A program made the position numbers and the translations under genes. A stretch of 64,000 nucleotides of DNA, taken from NCBI RefSeq assembly GCF_014805685.1, contig NC_060896.1, forward strand, positions 13,892,389 through 13,956,388, given 5' to 3'. Source of the stretch: Silurus meridionalis. Its lineage: Eukaryota; Chordata; Actinopteri; Siluriformes; Siluridae. Position 1 is the stretch's first letter; each line of letters opens with the position of its first letter. Shown piece after piece: positions 1 to 13,599 of this stretch. The notes under the pieces were generated by a model, which did not search any database, was not told where the DNA came from, and saw only the letters and a program-made list of their open reading frames with translations.

Positions 1-3000
1 CTATATGTTAGTATTAATTTTGTTACCTAATTCTCCTAATTAGCATGTGAAAAACATAAATAAAAAAAATAGATCAGCTGAGACATTTTGCATTCGTGGA
101 TTCTGCCCCAAATTAAACTTTTTCTATCTTGAGTAAGTCTTAAGAAAGCTAGCTGTAATGTCCATAAGGTAGCTTCAGATTTGACAAGATATAAGTATTG
201 ACAGAGCCTCTTAATGACCATGTGAAAAACTGCACAATAGATTAGTTGAGACTTGGTATTCATCATCACCAAAGAAATTACATGGTGCCAAAGGATTTGC
301 ACCTTCATCAGTGTGCATGGAAATGGAAGTTGGTTAAGAAGCAATTTTTCTTCTTCTATCCAAGGGTGGAAGGTAAACGAGGTTTTTCCAGAGTTTGAGT
401 CTGGCCACAAATTCAGTGAGATGGAATTGTAACTCTTCCCACGGCCATGCAAAGAAAACAATGAAGTCTCGGTGCTATCACGAAGCAACAAAAGATTAAG
501 TATAGTGTGATGCGCTCTGTGTTTTTTTTTTTTTTTTGGAGAACACTCTTAGTAAAGTTGTTTTTACATTCCATCACTGCTCATACTGGGACACTTTAAA
601 TCCTCAGACAATTTTCCTTCAGCTAAAAGTAGGATGAGTAAATTTGTAAGCAATACGGCCAAAACATTACCATTAAAATGTTTTACACCGGTTACCTGGA
701 AATCAAATTGACATGTCTGATAACTGATAGTTAACTTTAAAATGTATATTTTTCTTTATCTGTTGCATGTCTGTCAGTGAGTGTTGTTGTAGTTGTGTCA
801 CTTGTCTTTCTACTGGAAGCCAAATGCTACATTCCTAATGCCTCTGGTTTCCTAATAGTTGACTGACACTTCCTGATTTCTATTTAAAACTCATCATACT
901 GCATAATTGTGCTTTGTCTTGATGGTGTTGTTAATAACACACTTGTATCATTTGATTGTGTTAAGCAAATACCCAAAATACCCCTCGTTAATCACTTTAT
1001 ATTAGCAGGGTTATGGTGGACCCACATCATGTGAACACCCTGCACGAAATACACACAGAGGCCTTCGGGCAATTCATAATCAGCAATCCAGCAACCGGTA
1101 CATTTTTGAGAGATTAATCCAGAGATTCCAATACTTAGAAGAAATCTCTCAAAATGAATCGGTTTTGAGAATGATTGAATATTTGAGGTTCCCAAATGTC
1201 CAATTAAAATGATTGCCTGGTCCTAAACCTTAAATGTGAGTCTCATTAATAAATAATATAAAATGTCAGACACTTTGATCAAGTGATTTCCAGTCAGAGT
1301 ATTTAAAAAAATTATATAGGCCTTTTATTTTTAGGTCTCCTTTCAATATTAAAGTGTTAAACTTAAGAAAAAAGATATAAGAAACAGGTAAGTAAGCTCC
1401 CTAAAACACTTCATCTGCTCTCTAAGTGAAAAACAGCTTGGGGTACTGCTTCATGGCATAAAGTTGTTCATGTGGAACCATGCTGCTGCATGTTGCCAGG
1501 TAGGCCAATCTGGATGTTTTAAAGTAGAAAGATGAAAAATGGAATGCGAGAAGCAGACAGAGAAAATGAGTACAGCAATGCTCAATAAGAGCTCTGACAT
1601 ATACTGCACTGTCAGCAGGACCCCTGTTCTCACAAACAGTCTAAGACTGCAAAAAAAAAAAATACGACTCCTGGATGTTCAGCGACCAAAATAAAGTCAA
1701 TTCATCTACACCTACAACAACAATGTCTGGGCTGTAGGGGCTTAAATGATAAATAGCGACATGTAAACAGTGGGACAATATGTCAACGTAATAATACCGA
1801 ACAGTCACTTTAATAATAATGCAAAGCCAAGCAAGGTCTAGCATCCTTTTAGCTTAAACCTGAGACACAAACATAAAAATAGACATGCACATCTCAAAAG
1901 CTAAATTTGAACATTTGTAACTCCCCCTCTCTGGCTTTAATACACGTATACATGCACAGCATTTATTTTGGAGCCTGCTGCCAGTTTGGCCTAGTGATGG
2001 CCCTGCCACTAGGTCACGTGGCAGTTGCGGCGAACACATTCATGGCATGCTGAACGGCTCAATCTGAACAGAGTAACAGCTGCACAGCAACACTGGTGCC
2101 TTGTTACTGATGAGCTATCAAAGCAATGTGCAGGAAATGACCGAAAGCCTGAATCCGCTTCAAAGCAATGTGCAGGAGATGACCGAAAGTTTGAATCCGC
2201 CTCATGCTCAACCTCTCTTCTTTAAATTCACTTAAGATCTTATTTTTTACCATTTTTTTACTGTTGTAAATAATAAAATAGTATAACTGATATGCAAAGG
2301 CAAGCTGATTATTCAGTAATAATAGACTAAGCTAATACTAAGTATCAGTACAGAGGTCCAGTTCACAGACGTATTTTATTTCATGCTGGAAACAAGAGAC
2401 ACATCACAGATTTTGCACCTAAACACAGAACCCTGGGATCAAGAATGTTTCCATTATGATTCTGATGCTCTGTTGAAGCAGGCCAGCATGCTTCTATTGT
2501 ACTATTCGCATTACTATAGCTGAAGCACTAAGCAAAAGACCAAAAATTTGGTGCCCATTATTTTGTGACCAACACAAATAACACTGACTGCCTCTGAAAC
2601 CAAGCAGGATGTCAAGCATGTGATTCAGTGCCAATTTATTTAATCGACTTATGGAAAGTGATCCAACATCCATCTTACTAATTAATCACAAAGATAAGGA
2701 CCTCTGAATAATGAGGACCTCATTAATAATTCATGGAGCAGTCACTTTGATCCACAAGACTCAATCTTTCCTTAAAATGTCTCAAAGAAAAGGCTTAACG
2801 GATTTATCCAGCAATATATTGTCCATACTTAATCAAGCCAGTTTCCCCCATTAGAAAGAACAAATGGAACTTTCATCTTATGACTTCTATGAGGAAAGGA
2901 AAGCGGGATGAAGGACAAGGGAGAATTACAAAATTGGAATATCCACAGGGAAGAAGTGACCGGGGGAACACTGGGAGACAAGGCAACCGACAGAGAGTGT

Positions 3001-5474
3001 GATGAAAGGCACTGCAGTAACAGGCAGAGAAACAAGGCACGTTAGAAAAAAAATACAGACACTGGACCTGTAAAGCTTGAAGCATCCAAAGCACATCTTA
3101 CAAATTAGCCTAGATTAATTATTAAAGACCAAAGCTATACTTCTGACCTCAATGTTGAAAATGTTAACTCCACAGTATAATATCAATATTATATATACAC
3201 AACAGTATATCAATATTGAATGCAAACATGAACACTGGCTCATAACTACTCAGAAACGAGTTTTTTCATAGCTCTTTCTCTACTATTTTCCACCATGACA
3301 ACACTAGGAAGATTACATTATTATATTTGTAAAAATAAGCTTGTTACCTCATATAGCTTGTTTATTTTAATATACTTTGTATATTCACTCGTGTTTTTGC
3401 CTATATTCAGAATATTAGAAACGCTGGCAACTATTGCTCTGAGTTTATATGGATTGTACCTGTATGCTCTGGACTGTCTCTATGCACACAAAGGCTGCAT
3501 TTAAGCAAACAAAAAAATCAGTAAACTAGACATTGAACCAGATTTTGTAAGCAAAGACAAATCATCAATTAAGATGACTAGTCTTATTTTATTTTCCTCT
3601 TAATTTAAGAATGTTTTTAAATGACCTATTTCAAATCATTGATTTAAAATGACTGTTTCACAAAAGCTTTCTTTAAACGTGCAGCTAAAATGCAGCTAAA
3701 ATAAGATATTTAAACTTGAGAAAACTTGTGAAAGCTATCGAGTTTCAATTGTTACTTTTTTTACATACATGTACAAAAACCCTGCAGCTCTTAAAGGGAT
3801 TTAACTAGACACAAAATAGATTTTTAAATGTACAAATTATTATCAAACATTATAAACGCACATATGTGCATGTGAACACCGCTGTTCAAGTTATTTCAAG
3901 GTAATAACAAAATAAAATATGATTGCAATATAACTTTCTCTGACATAACTGTCTTTGTAATACATTTGGTTTCATTAGTTTTTTCTTGTTTGTGAGTTTT
4001 AAATATTTTTGAATGCTTTTAATTTTTACATATACTCAACTGTTTACACCTGCCTTGAATGAAGAAATACATATAATCTACATAAATCTAAATGCATTTC
4101 TTAACAAAGCAATAAAAAAAAAAATTATTCCAGCATTATTTTAAATCACAGTTAGGCCCAGCTATATTTTGTATTTGTATCTAGTTCCAGAACTGATATT
4201 TAAACCAAATATTTAACAAACATAAGGGGATTCTAATTCATAAGATGAAATAAACCATCAGGTGTAAACCAAATACAGGGCCATAATATAGCAACAACCT
4301 GCAATCAGGGCTAAAGTACTTCTCACTCATACCAACCCTAGTAGACAGTTCTTCCCAGAATACATAAAGTGGTATGAAAAAGTGTGGCCATGTAGTTTTG
4401 GATTTTCTTTTCCCTCGATAATAAAAACCTTCATTTAAAAACTGTTGTGTTCACTTGTGTTATCTTTTACTAATATTTAAATTAGTTTGATGATCAGAAA
4501 CATTAAAGTGTGACAAACATGCAAAAAAAAAAAAGAAATCAGGAGGCAAACACTTTCACACCACTGTAAAAAAAAAAAAAAAAAAATAGAGAGACCACAG
4601 AAGAACATAAATGATCTGCTTTAGTGATGGTAGGCCAATGTCTGCTGTGTGGAATGGCTGGGGAAATCGGATTTCTGGTTATTCCGACAAAATCTAAAAC
4701 TGACTATTGCACCCAACACTAACCCCTGAAGGTTAACATGATTTAAATACTTACTGAGAGTCCCACTCTGTTGAGTAGCATGACACCACAATTGTGAAAA
4801 TCCTAAACTAGATCGCAAAAGTAGGTTTCACATATTATACAAATTATTACCAATTTAAATGGGTGAAATTCATTAAAATGCTTTTGTTTACAGTTTGAGC
4901 AAAAAAAAATTTAACAAACTAATTTTTTACTGTTTTTACTTTATTTTTCAAGAGAAATGCGTGTTGTGAGTGTAAAAATAATGAACTTCCCCAGTGGCCA
5001 ATTTCGTGAGATTGCAGTAATGGGTCAGTCCCCGAACTACAATTCCGTGTTTCATGAGACGATCGATCGCTCAGTGTGATCCCTGTCAAATGCATGCTGA
5101 AACCTAACTGGCTGATGGTGAAGCCATCAAAAATTCAGATGAGCAACATTTTACCTAATTATTAACATGCTGCTTAGTAGATCGGCACCAATTGTGTGAA
5201 GATTGGTATAAATAAATTAAAAAATAATAATAATAAAAAAAAAAACCTAGGATTAGACTAAGTAAATATAGTATAATAAAAAATAAAAAAAAGATTCTGC
5301 CAAAAATACAAGTGGGTGATTGCAAATTATTCAAAGCTTTTCTGCTGACAATAATGCAATACGATAATGTCCCTGAATCTTCAGTGCTTAGACCCCTAAA
5401 AAAAATCCACTGTCAGCAAGCATGTGTATTCTGAAATACTGGGTGTTATGTGTATCAGGCAGAAAGTCACTCAC
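1..5474 (-). other. Intron 2 (part) of the CTTNBP2NL-like gene
   Basis: AT-rich, non-coding sequence downstream, on the minus strand, of the exon 2 donor. I found no further exon of the family: the coiled-coil region that should follow exon 2 is not visible, so it must lie beyond the left edge. The short open frames here have no recognisable composition. One small tandem duplication (2118-2201) and several poly-A/T runs are present. Confidence 0.6.
2118..2201. repeat. 42-bp tandem duplication
   Basis: Two adjacent copies of a 42-bp unit begin with tcaaagcaatgtgcagga at 2118 and 2160. They differ at only a few positions, suggesting a fairly recent local duplication inside an intron. No function is implied. 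Confidence 0.8.
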
Positions 5475-5582
5475 CCTAAGAGCCTCAATGACCAGGTCTC
5501 TGGCCTCTAGCTCACCCTCCAAGATGCTCAGGAGGGTTAGGAGCTCTGGCTTGCTCAGATTGTCCATGTTCAGCTCACATTT
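5475..5582 (-). CDS. cttnbp2nl: CTTNBP2NL-like coding exon 2
   Basis: The acceptor is tgtttcag and the donor AGG|gtgagt. The exon is 108 nt and encodes KCELN followed by [18 protein letters not shown] and the rest of the family block, ending in ALR. The internal ATG at 5567 lies 31 codons before the donor. Confidence 0.85.
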
Positions 5583-8500
5583 CTGAAACATACACACACG
5601 TGTGGGCAAGAAATCAGCAATGTTAGTTTTGTACAACTGCTATGAGTCTTACTAAAGAAATGTTAGTGTTAATGTGGTCAGAGCACACACTGCTCATAAT
5701 TACATGCTTTAATGGAAGGAAATACAACACAGGCTTTTGCAACCACAGTTTTGATAAAATTATAAAAAGACATTGGTTAATAATGAATACGGCAGATTCA
5801 TGCTGCCTACAGCTGTATAGTGATGAACCACAAGCCAATGCTTTAAAAGACAGTCTTCTCTCTCCTGCTTCTCACAGTCAGACGAGGACACAGGTTTCTA
5901 TGTAAGCCAATTAGAAAATGCCTTTAGGAGATTTTTTGCTTCAACTGCAGAGTGGAATAATGATTGTACCTCACACAATGCATTAGAGACAGAATAACTT
6001 CAGAAAGGTCAGTTCAATGTACTTTCTTGGCATGACAATGTCACATTCATGTTTCTGGTGCTGGTGTTGGGCGCATAAGCAAAGTATTGGTGTTATATCA
6101 CAACACAGCAATCATACCTTTTTTAGTTAATTACTACTAAATACTAGTTTGGTCATAAAGAAGCAAAAACATTTTTTATGAGTTTGCATTCTGTTGCTAT
6201 TTGCATGGTCATATACAGTATTGACCTTGCTCTGACACAGGTGGAGTTAGAACGCAAAAAGGGTGTAATATTCAAATTCTTCCTAGATCCCTTCCTGGAA
6301 CTGTTCAAAGCGTAATGATAATTAAAAAAAAAATTTTTCCTGACTTTTATTAGTGTTAATAGTGGGACATTAGTGGATAAACTGTGCTCTAGTGAAGTGT
6401 GTATTATTATAGTATTTTGTGGCATTCACAACAAAAAAGTGTGTCTTTGTGTCCAAATCTCTACATTTGTGATGCAACTAAATCATTGGAATAAAATATT
6501 GTGGTGATAGAAAACTTATTTGCTGTAATTAAATAGTATGACTTTACCAAAGCTTTGTTGATGTGCCGTACCACATTTCCACAGTTTTTAAAGGGAAGGA
6601 GAACTGCTCAATTGATTTCAGCAGCATACCTAACCACACACACCACTGTAATGCATTCAGTCAACCCCAACCCCAATTTTTCCATTTAAACTGCTCTGCT
6701 ACACCACATAATACTCAAATTATAAAATGCCCCGGTCTTGTTTTTAAATGCTTTATTTTCTGATACACTGCTTTCCAAAAATGTTGAATGAATATGAATT
6801 ACAGTGAACATTACACTCTATACTGAACTGATGTCTTGCTCTTTGTCAAAAAAGTCATGTTGCTTGTTATATTTTAATTTGAACACAGTCAGTACTTTAG
6901 ATTGTTGATACCCAAATATGTTACATAAACAAAATCAATAGCTGCAAGCACAAAATGGCAGTTACCAGTTTATAGCAGCGTGCAATTAATATTTAATGTG
7001 CTGCAACCTATGCAGATTTTACTAATAAATTTTTTTTTGGAACCTACACAAATCAAACCGAAATTGAAAAATATCCTATAAATTGCCGAATAGTCTGCGA
7101 GTCATTCCAAAGGCAAAGACAAATCTGTCTTTAACCCTTTGGTTACATACGTCATAACACAGTTCTAAAACATATAATCAATAAGCTTCCTCCCTGCAAA
7201 TAGTGTTTTCTAGCCTGGTGCTCTGGGAATATTACTGTGTTCCAGGAAAACGACTGAGTCGGTGCATTTCAAAAGGACTTACTGGCAATCTTGTGTGTGT
7301 GTGTGGGGGTGGAAAAATCAAATGTTTCTGACTAGAAGGTTTGTTACTTGAACAGTGATATCTTAAGCTGTGTGGAATGAAAGCTATTTTGACACCTGAA
7401 TAAATAGTGCATAGTCTTTTGTCACTCAGCATAGACAAGAACCACCCTCACTGAATGGAAGAGGCCATTTGGGGGAGATTAAAGATGACCAACCAAAGTG
7501 TACTGCCTTATTGTGTAACATGTACAGGGCAGCTATTATAAACATAGTGCTATCATAAAGCACTCACGTGCAATCTGGAAACAGCTTGCACCTGCAAGTC
7601 AGACTTCCAAAAATGAGAGGTGAGACTATGACTGTGAACTGTGAACATGTTCTTTAATACAGTCACTATTTTATAGCAAAAAGGTTTATACTAGAGCTGT
7701 TTTCAAGTCGGACTGCAAAAATGTATTTAAACTTAAATCATTGAAATTACACATTCATATTCTTTCCCAACGTAATCACAATTTAAAGACTAAGTGATTA
7801 ACTAAACTTAAAGTGAAATATTCGCAGCAATCAGGTTTTTGTTAAGTCCCATAAATACCAAATAATATTTGTATAATAAAACATTTCAATTATCGGCATG
7901 GTAAATCTATAAAAACAGGTCATGGCACAGAATCATGGCTTTCTAAGCCCCCCGCCAGAAAATCTAGGTTCTATAAAAATGCCCCAAGACCTACATTATG
8001 TATACAAAATAAGCTATACACTCCATTTCCCTGCTAAACAGGTGCTAAATGAACTGCTTTAAATACTTGAAAATGATAGGCTCTAATAGATATGTGAGCT
8101 TACTCAACCTTTCATCTTCTGTCAAGGGACCTAATCTTAACATCAAGATTCATAAATTTTCTGGTAACTAAGAATAATGTTTATCGTCCTTTTTCTTCAA
8201 TTAACTTGTCAGTAAACGTCATTCTGTCAGAAGTCTTTCTCCAACCAGATGGAACGCCCACCCTGCATGTTCTTGTCGAAAAAAGGAAAAAAAGAAAAAT
8301 CCTCCTGTGAATCGGATCCCACTGAGAATAAACAAAAGAAGTGCCTGCGTGGAAACAGAGAATAAATGACTTCAAATACAGACATGCAGTACTGCCACAG
8401 CCTTGCAAGCCCTTGAGAGGAGCTGGGATGAACCAACTCGCGAGACAGAGATTTATGGCTGACACAGCGCAACCAAGGGATAGCGGTATAGCCAGAGCAC

Positions 8501-9882
8501 CTGTTCGGTCGAATGGTAAACGTAAACGAGCCTCGGGCTGTTAAAACAGCTCAGATTGGCTGTATGACATGCTACTATGTCAGCTGAGTCACTGAAATTC
8601 AGACCAATTTAGAAACATCTCCAGTGAACATACCCCAACCTCCCTCCTGCCCTCCTCATCTATTCTCTTCTTAGCCCTGCTCACAGACTCGATTTCATTT
8701 ACCTATCCATTTCTATAAATAAACACGTATGGGAGTACAACACACTGTAGTTGTTTATTTATTTAAGGATGCAACCATGTCAATAACACCTTGCATATTT
8801 AAGTAAAATGGTGTTTGTTATTAAATGAAATAACGATGTGATCAATGGCTATAGACTGAACAGCATCTGCATAATGTTGAAAGCCAAATGAATCGGTATT
8901 TATACAGGCTTCTCCACCATTCTCTTGGGGCCCAGATGCATTTTCATAAAAGCTGATCAGAACGATCAGGGTATGCAAGCTGATCATTTCTGTGAGCTGA
9001 ACATCAACATCAAATCCAGCAGGGTCATGATTGCAAGGCTGTAATCAAAAATAGTATTAATCTCAATTAGATTTTTTGGATATGGAAACCTACAAGCACA
9101 AAACATCCTCTCGAAGGTAAAGGCCTCCAGTCCAGATGGTTATAAATGTGGGTCATAGTTGGTTACGAAGACATGCAGGTTATTGGCCTTAATATAATTC
9201 TACTGTCTAACACATTGTAATGTTCATTTATTTTGATTCATCCATTTGACGAGCAACAGTTCTGTCATTATTCATTAGATCATGTCACGAAGATTCACAC
9301 CCCTCGAAGACAATCACAAACCGTGACTAAGGTACTTTGAGATGTAATAAAAAAAGATCCAATTGTGACTAATCTATTTAAAAAGGAGAAAATGGAAAAG
9401 CCCTTCAAGCTTCATTATGATTCTAAAAAATAAATATAAAATAATAATAAATCATCACTGCAGCCTATGGAGGATAACGTTACACTGTAGCTTTGAGTGC
9501 GCTTTTCAAAATAATAATACTAAATAAATAACAACAGTGTTGTGTTTTAAACTACAAAACAGTGCAAAATGCCTCAAGGACGTTAGGTGTTTATTTTGAT
9601 ATTTGCTCTTCTACACCGCCTGTCCACCAAACCACGGGCTCACTGGGATTCTGGGGGAGTGCAGCAGCAGCACGGAGATAAAGATGCACAACAATAATGC
9701 AATTTGTAAAAAACCCTATTTCTTGCAAATTGCATGCATGTCATTGAAGGTGTTAAACAGAAAACCGTAAGCGCGCGCGTGCGTATCTACGTGCGTCTCA
9801 CCGTCTCGACGTTTCCACGGCCAGCGGTTAACAGCGTTTGCAGCGGAGGCGGCTGCTCCCCTTTCGCTCCTTCCGACGCCAT
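5475..9882 (-). CDS. cttnbp2nl: CTTNBP2NL-like (cortactin-binding protein 2 N-terminal-like) gene, first two coding exons
   Basis: Join on the minus strand: 9882-9802 (27 codons, ATG at 9882 in context aacATGg) to 5582-5475 (36 codons). Exon 1 ends ACG|gtgaga and exon 2 begins after ttcag; both boundaries are phase 0, so the frame runs through. Exon 2 carries [20 protein letters not shown] and then RDLVIEALR, the hallmark N-terminal block of the CTTNBP2/CTTNBP2NL family. These are coiled-coil proteins that bind cortactin and striatin/PP2A complexes (family knowledge). The P and T residues in the block favour CTTNBP2NL over CTTNBP2. The remaining exons lie off the left edge. A second possible start is the internal methionine at 5567, which would match the shorter mammalian CTTNBP2NL N-terminus. 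The orthologue name is inferred from a short exon. Confidence 0.75.
5583..9801 (-). other. Intron 1 of the CTTNBP2NL-like gene
   Basis: About 4.2 kb between the two coding exons. The sequence is AT-rich with no recognised exon or complete transposon. An open frame at 8341-8544 has no recognisable family features. Confidence 0.5.
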
Positions 9883-10250
9883 GTTCTTCTCTCTGTAGCG
9901 GTCCGATGGAGTGAGCGCGCCACACACACCGTCCACACACGCATCCGGTACGGCTTTAACCACAAGCGACTCGCTCACGGACAAGATATTCAGATGGCTC
10001 TTATTTACGTGAAAGCTAAACGGGAGGCCAACACAGTCCAGACAGTTGCAGGAACAGGTCGGGATTTTCAGCGTAGGCGTCTAGCGAGCCGTATTCCAGC
10101 TGCCAGTGTTTGCGTGTGGGTGTGCGCGCGCGCGCTGAACCTGACGGAGCTTTACACACCGGGGGTAGTGACGTGAGCGCGCGCACATTGTGCGCGGGCG
10201 TTTTTAAAGCGACTGTCACTGGCCGACATTTTGGCACCATCATTTATCCT
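9600..10250 (-). promoter_or_regulatory. CpG island, probable promoter of the CTTNBP2NL-like gene
   Basis: A sharp rise in GC and CpG content in an otherwise AT-rich region, with runs such as gcgcgcgcgtgcg and gtgcgcgcgcgcgctg, and very frequent CpG through about 9770-10200. It contains the putative first coding exon. The transcription start was not located; no TATA box is obvious. A divergent plus-strand transcript is possible. Confidence 0.65.
9802..9882 (-). CDS. cttnbp2nl: CTTNBP2NL-like putative coding exon 1
   Basis: This 27-codon open stretch starts [15 protein letters not shown] and ends at a good donor (gtgaga). It sits inside a CpG island and splices in frame to exon 2 across an intron of about 4.2 kb. 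The opening MASEG resembles the MATDG start of CTTNBP2 (recalled). The frame stays open upstream of the ATG without another ATG. The exon assignment is an inference from frame, splice site and CpG context. Confidence 0.55.
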
Positions 10251-10259
10251 TTTTGTGAC

Positions 10260-11900
10260 ATTTTGGTGTCATTTAACCATTAAGGCATTCTCTGCTGGCC
10301 TAAACACTATCAGAAGCACTAACCCACATTTACAACCTAAATTCTAATATTTGTTGCATGAAATTGTATTAATTTAGTCCCAACAGTTTATTCTTTTTAT
10401 TTCGTAGCGTTTCTCTTGGCTGCACTGATTCCAGTATTTGTATGTGGATGTTAGATTTTTTTGTCTAATCAGATTTCAGCCTCTCTGTGCTGCCAAGTGA
10501 ATCTAATCTGCCCAGGGCCTTCAAAATCAGTAGTGCTGGCTGATGTACATTAAACTATATTAGCAATGGGTCTGTTTCTTTAACCAATCAGATTTCAAAT
10601 TCGCCTCACAGGGCAGCTGTCTGGCCCAGAATAGCGTCAGCATTTTTCCGTCCTCTAATTGGTTGGTCTAGACAAAACTGTTACAGCCAATTTCGACTGG
10701 CAAAACATGTCTGTAGCGATCTGCACACATGAATACATCTGAGTTAGACTTTTTTTTAATGCCCACAATGGCTTGGTGAATGAAGAAAAATTTAATTGGT
10801 CTCGGACATACTAAAAAAAAAAATTTTCAAGAAAAGCTAGACATTGTGATCCGATGATAGCTAGCTTGTCTCAGCCCAGAAAAGGGTTGTTCGCCACTTC
10901 CAGACCAGTACCTATGAGTGGCACCACTGGCTTACAGCCTCTGAGGAGCGTTGCAAATTATGTGAGTATGCATTATGAGTATGCATCTTTGGTGAGTAGG
11001 TTGTATTTTTTTATTTTTTTTATTATGTTTTTGTCATGTTATTAGACAAATATTGATTCTAAACTGCTCCAGATGATGTAGGTGGCACAGTTGTGGTTGT
11101 ATTGTAGAGGTTTGGAGCTTGCTTTAGTAAAAATGGTATTCACCCTCCATATGCGCAATGCCTCTCTGTAATGCCACGGGTTTTCATACTGCGTTTTTGT
11201 CTAGTATTGATGGTTTCTATAATTGCGACGTGATGGTGGTGGTTAAGAGGTGGATGAATTCGGGTAAGTCCCCACTGTGGTTTAACTGTGGTTTAGGAGG
11301 CCTGGTTTTATATTAGAGACCACATAGTCATAAATAATGGTACACAATTAAGTCATCAAAAATATGCAGGCTTGACACCTTACCTGCAACATAAACATAT
11401 GTGGGAATATACACCAAAATGCCATAAACATTGGTAGGCCACACATTTCATATCAATGACTTCAGTGATGTCCTAGAGTATCTAAATCAATCCACTTCTT
11501 TATACCGTCATTATGACACCCTGACTATTGAAACCATCAATATTAGAGAGAAGACAGGTATCACAGACTGCTACCTTAAGCAGCGATAATGAATATCATT
11601 ACTAAAGCAAGAAACAATGAACACAATTCAACCAGTCTCGTTTTACTGCAGCCAAAGCTGCACCTCCCACATACATCATCTCTAGCAGAAGTATCAATAT
11701 TAACCTCATAAAATGACCACAGATTGTCCAAAAAACATTTCAGTGCATTACAGTTTTCCTGGGGCATGGAAATGAAGGTATATTGATTGTTTTTGTGCAA
11801 ATTCTACAGGAAAGAAAATACAAAAGTCTAAATGGTTGTTGAAAAAGCTTAACATCTGTTTTAAAATGTTTTGGCTAACATTTCCTCATTTCCAACTCCA
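10260..11900. other. Intergenic stretch with CCAAT-rich segment
   Basis: No gene recognised. The first 500 bases hold several CCAAT or ATTGG motifs (for example aaccaatcagatttcaaa near 10580 and ctaattggttggt near 10657). They may be upstream promoter elements of the CpG island or part of an old repeat. Around 11307 the phrase gaccacatagtcat recurs near 12757, suggesting a shared repeat piece. Confidence 0.4.
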
Positions 11901-11930
11901 TCTTGTAAATGTTCATGTAAGTACACAGAG

Positions 11931-12473
11931 CAGGCATACATTTATGGCCACCGATCAGGCATACCATTATGGCCACCTGCCTAATATTGTGTTGGTCCCC
12001 TTTTGCTGCCAAAACAGTCCAGACAAGTTGAGCATTAACAGCATTCATTTATTCAGCAGTTTGATCTACAGTAGCCCGTCTGTTTTATTCGGACCACACG
12101 GACCAGCCTTCGCTCCCTAGATGCATCATTAAGCCTTGGCAACCAATGAGCTTGTCACCAGTTCATGACTGTTCTCTCGTTGGACTACTTTTGATAGATA
12201 CTGACTACAGCAGACCAGAAACACCACACAAGAGCTACAGTTTTGGAGATGCTCTGACCCAGTTGTCTAGCCAACACAATTTGGCCCTTGTAAAACATGC
12301 TCAAATCCTTACGCTTGCCCATTTTTTCTGCTCTTAACACACCAAGTTTAAGGACCAAATGTTCACTTATTGCCTAATATATCCCACCCACCAACCATGC
12401 CATGATGGAGAGACAATCAGTGTTATTCACTTACTCACTCAAGTAATAAGGTCATAATATTATGCCTGTTCGG
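11931..12473 (-). mobile_element. Tc1/mariner-type element, internally deleted copy
   Basis: The left end reads ccgatcaggcataccatta, and the right end has the inverted form taatattatgcctgttcgg. Between them lie remnants of a Tc1-like transposase gene on the minus strand, including the region with ggagatgctctgacccag and the N-terminal-coding end near ccttacgcttgcccatttt. Most of the catalytic middle is missing, giving a copy of about 540 bp. The left terminal repeat is partly duplicated just upstream (from about 11931). Confidence 0.75.
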
Positions 12474-12949
12474 ATGCACTTGGAGTCAGCAACTCGCAAT
12501 CTGTTCGGTTAAAGTAAGAGCTTCATTCTTGTGTATTTTTATACAATCAGGTGCCCCAAGTGATAATTTCTGAAGGCCTTACGGCAGGTACCTTTGACAC
12601 TGGCAATATGTAATGTGACAGATTAAATTAGGTTGGACACTCCTTGCAACTGCACAGCCAAGTGAAAATAATTAAATACATATTCATGGACAAATATACA
12701 TTAAAAGAAAAGTCAGTCATTCTGATTGAGTTTATGCCAGTGTACAGTATATTGGTGACCACATAGTCATCAAACACACAGGTTCTCCACCTTACCTCTG
12801 GCCTCAAATCACATTCAGTACAGTGCCTTGTACAATTCAGAATAAACCTTTACACATTTTGTAGCGCTACCACCTGCGACTGCAATGAACTTATTTGGGA
12901 TTATACAGTAATTAGCCATAATAGATTCATACTGTGTCTGAGTCCAACA

Positions 12950-13480
12950 TGTTGAAGCATTAACTCTGAAGGTGTGCAATGGTATCTGGCACCAAGACCT
13001 TAGCAGGAGGTCCTTCAAGTCAAAAATTCGGGAGGCCAATCAAGTCAACACTGTAGTCATGTTATTCAAAACATTTTGATTTGTGGCAGGGTGCACCATA
13101 CTTACAAAAAGAGGTCCATGCAATTTAGGAATAGATTATTGTCCAGAGCATCACACTTCCTTTGCTAGCTTTCCTTCTTTGTATAGTGCACCCTGGTGCT
13201 ATTACTTCCCTAGGTAAGCAGTGCACATGGACCAGGCTGTCCATATGACACAAAAGAATACAATTCATCGGATCAGGCCACCTTCTTAGATTATTCTATT
13301 TGCTAGTTCTGGTTCTCACATGCCAAGTGTAGGTGTTTTGGTTAGTAAACAGAGGGAAGCATGAGCACTTTGACTGGACAGCAGCTATACAGCCCCATAC
13401 GCAATAAGTTACAATGCACTGTGTTCCAACACCTTTCTGTCATAGCCAGCATTAAATTGTTAGCAGCTCACCTTCACTCC
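12950..13480 (-). pseudogene. Tc1-like transposase relic, same family
   Basis: The minus-strand frame near 12960-13039 encodes DLKDLLLRSWCQIPLHTFR, matching the C-terminal part of the same Tc1-like transposase. Going right, 13085-13470 continues through degraded catalytic-domain sequence (for example cagccccatacgcaataag). Stops and indels interrupt it everywhere. No intact terminal repeats were found. Confidence 0.7.
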
Positions 13481-13599
13481 CAGTACATATCAAAGTGTTT
13501 TGGCAGCTTGATGAAGTTGATGAAGCTTCTGAAGCTCTTGACCTGTATGATTAGATGCATCAAGCTTTTGTCACTTGATTACTGATGCTCCACTTAAAG

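Noticed and set aside
8341..8544. 67-codon plus-strand frame with basic C-terminus ([10 protein letters not shown])
   Set aside because: No recognisable domain, no splice or promoter context, and it lies in an intron of the opposite-strand gene.
9838..10176. 112-codon plus-strand frame in the CpG island
   Set aside because: GC-rich islands lack stops by composition. The sequence has no family likeness, and the opposite strand offers a better-supported coding exon.
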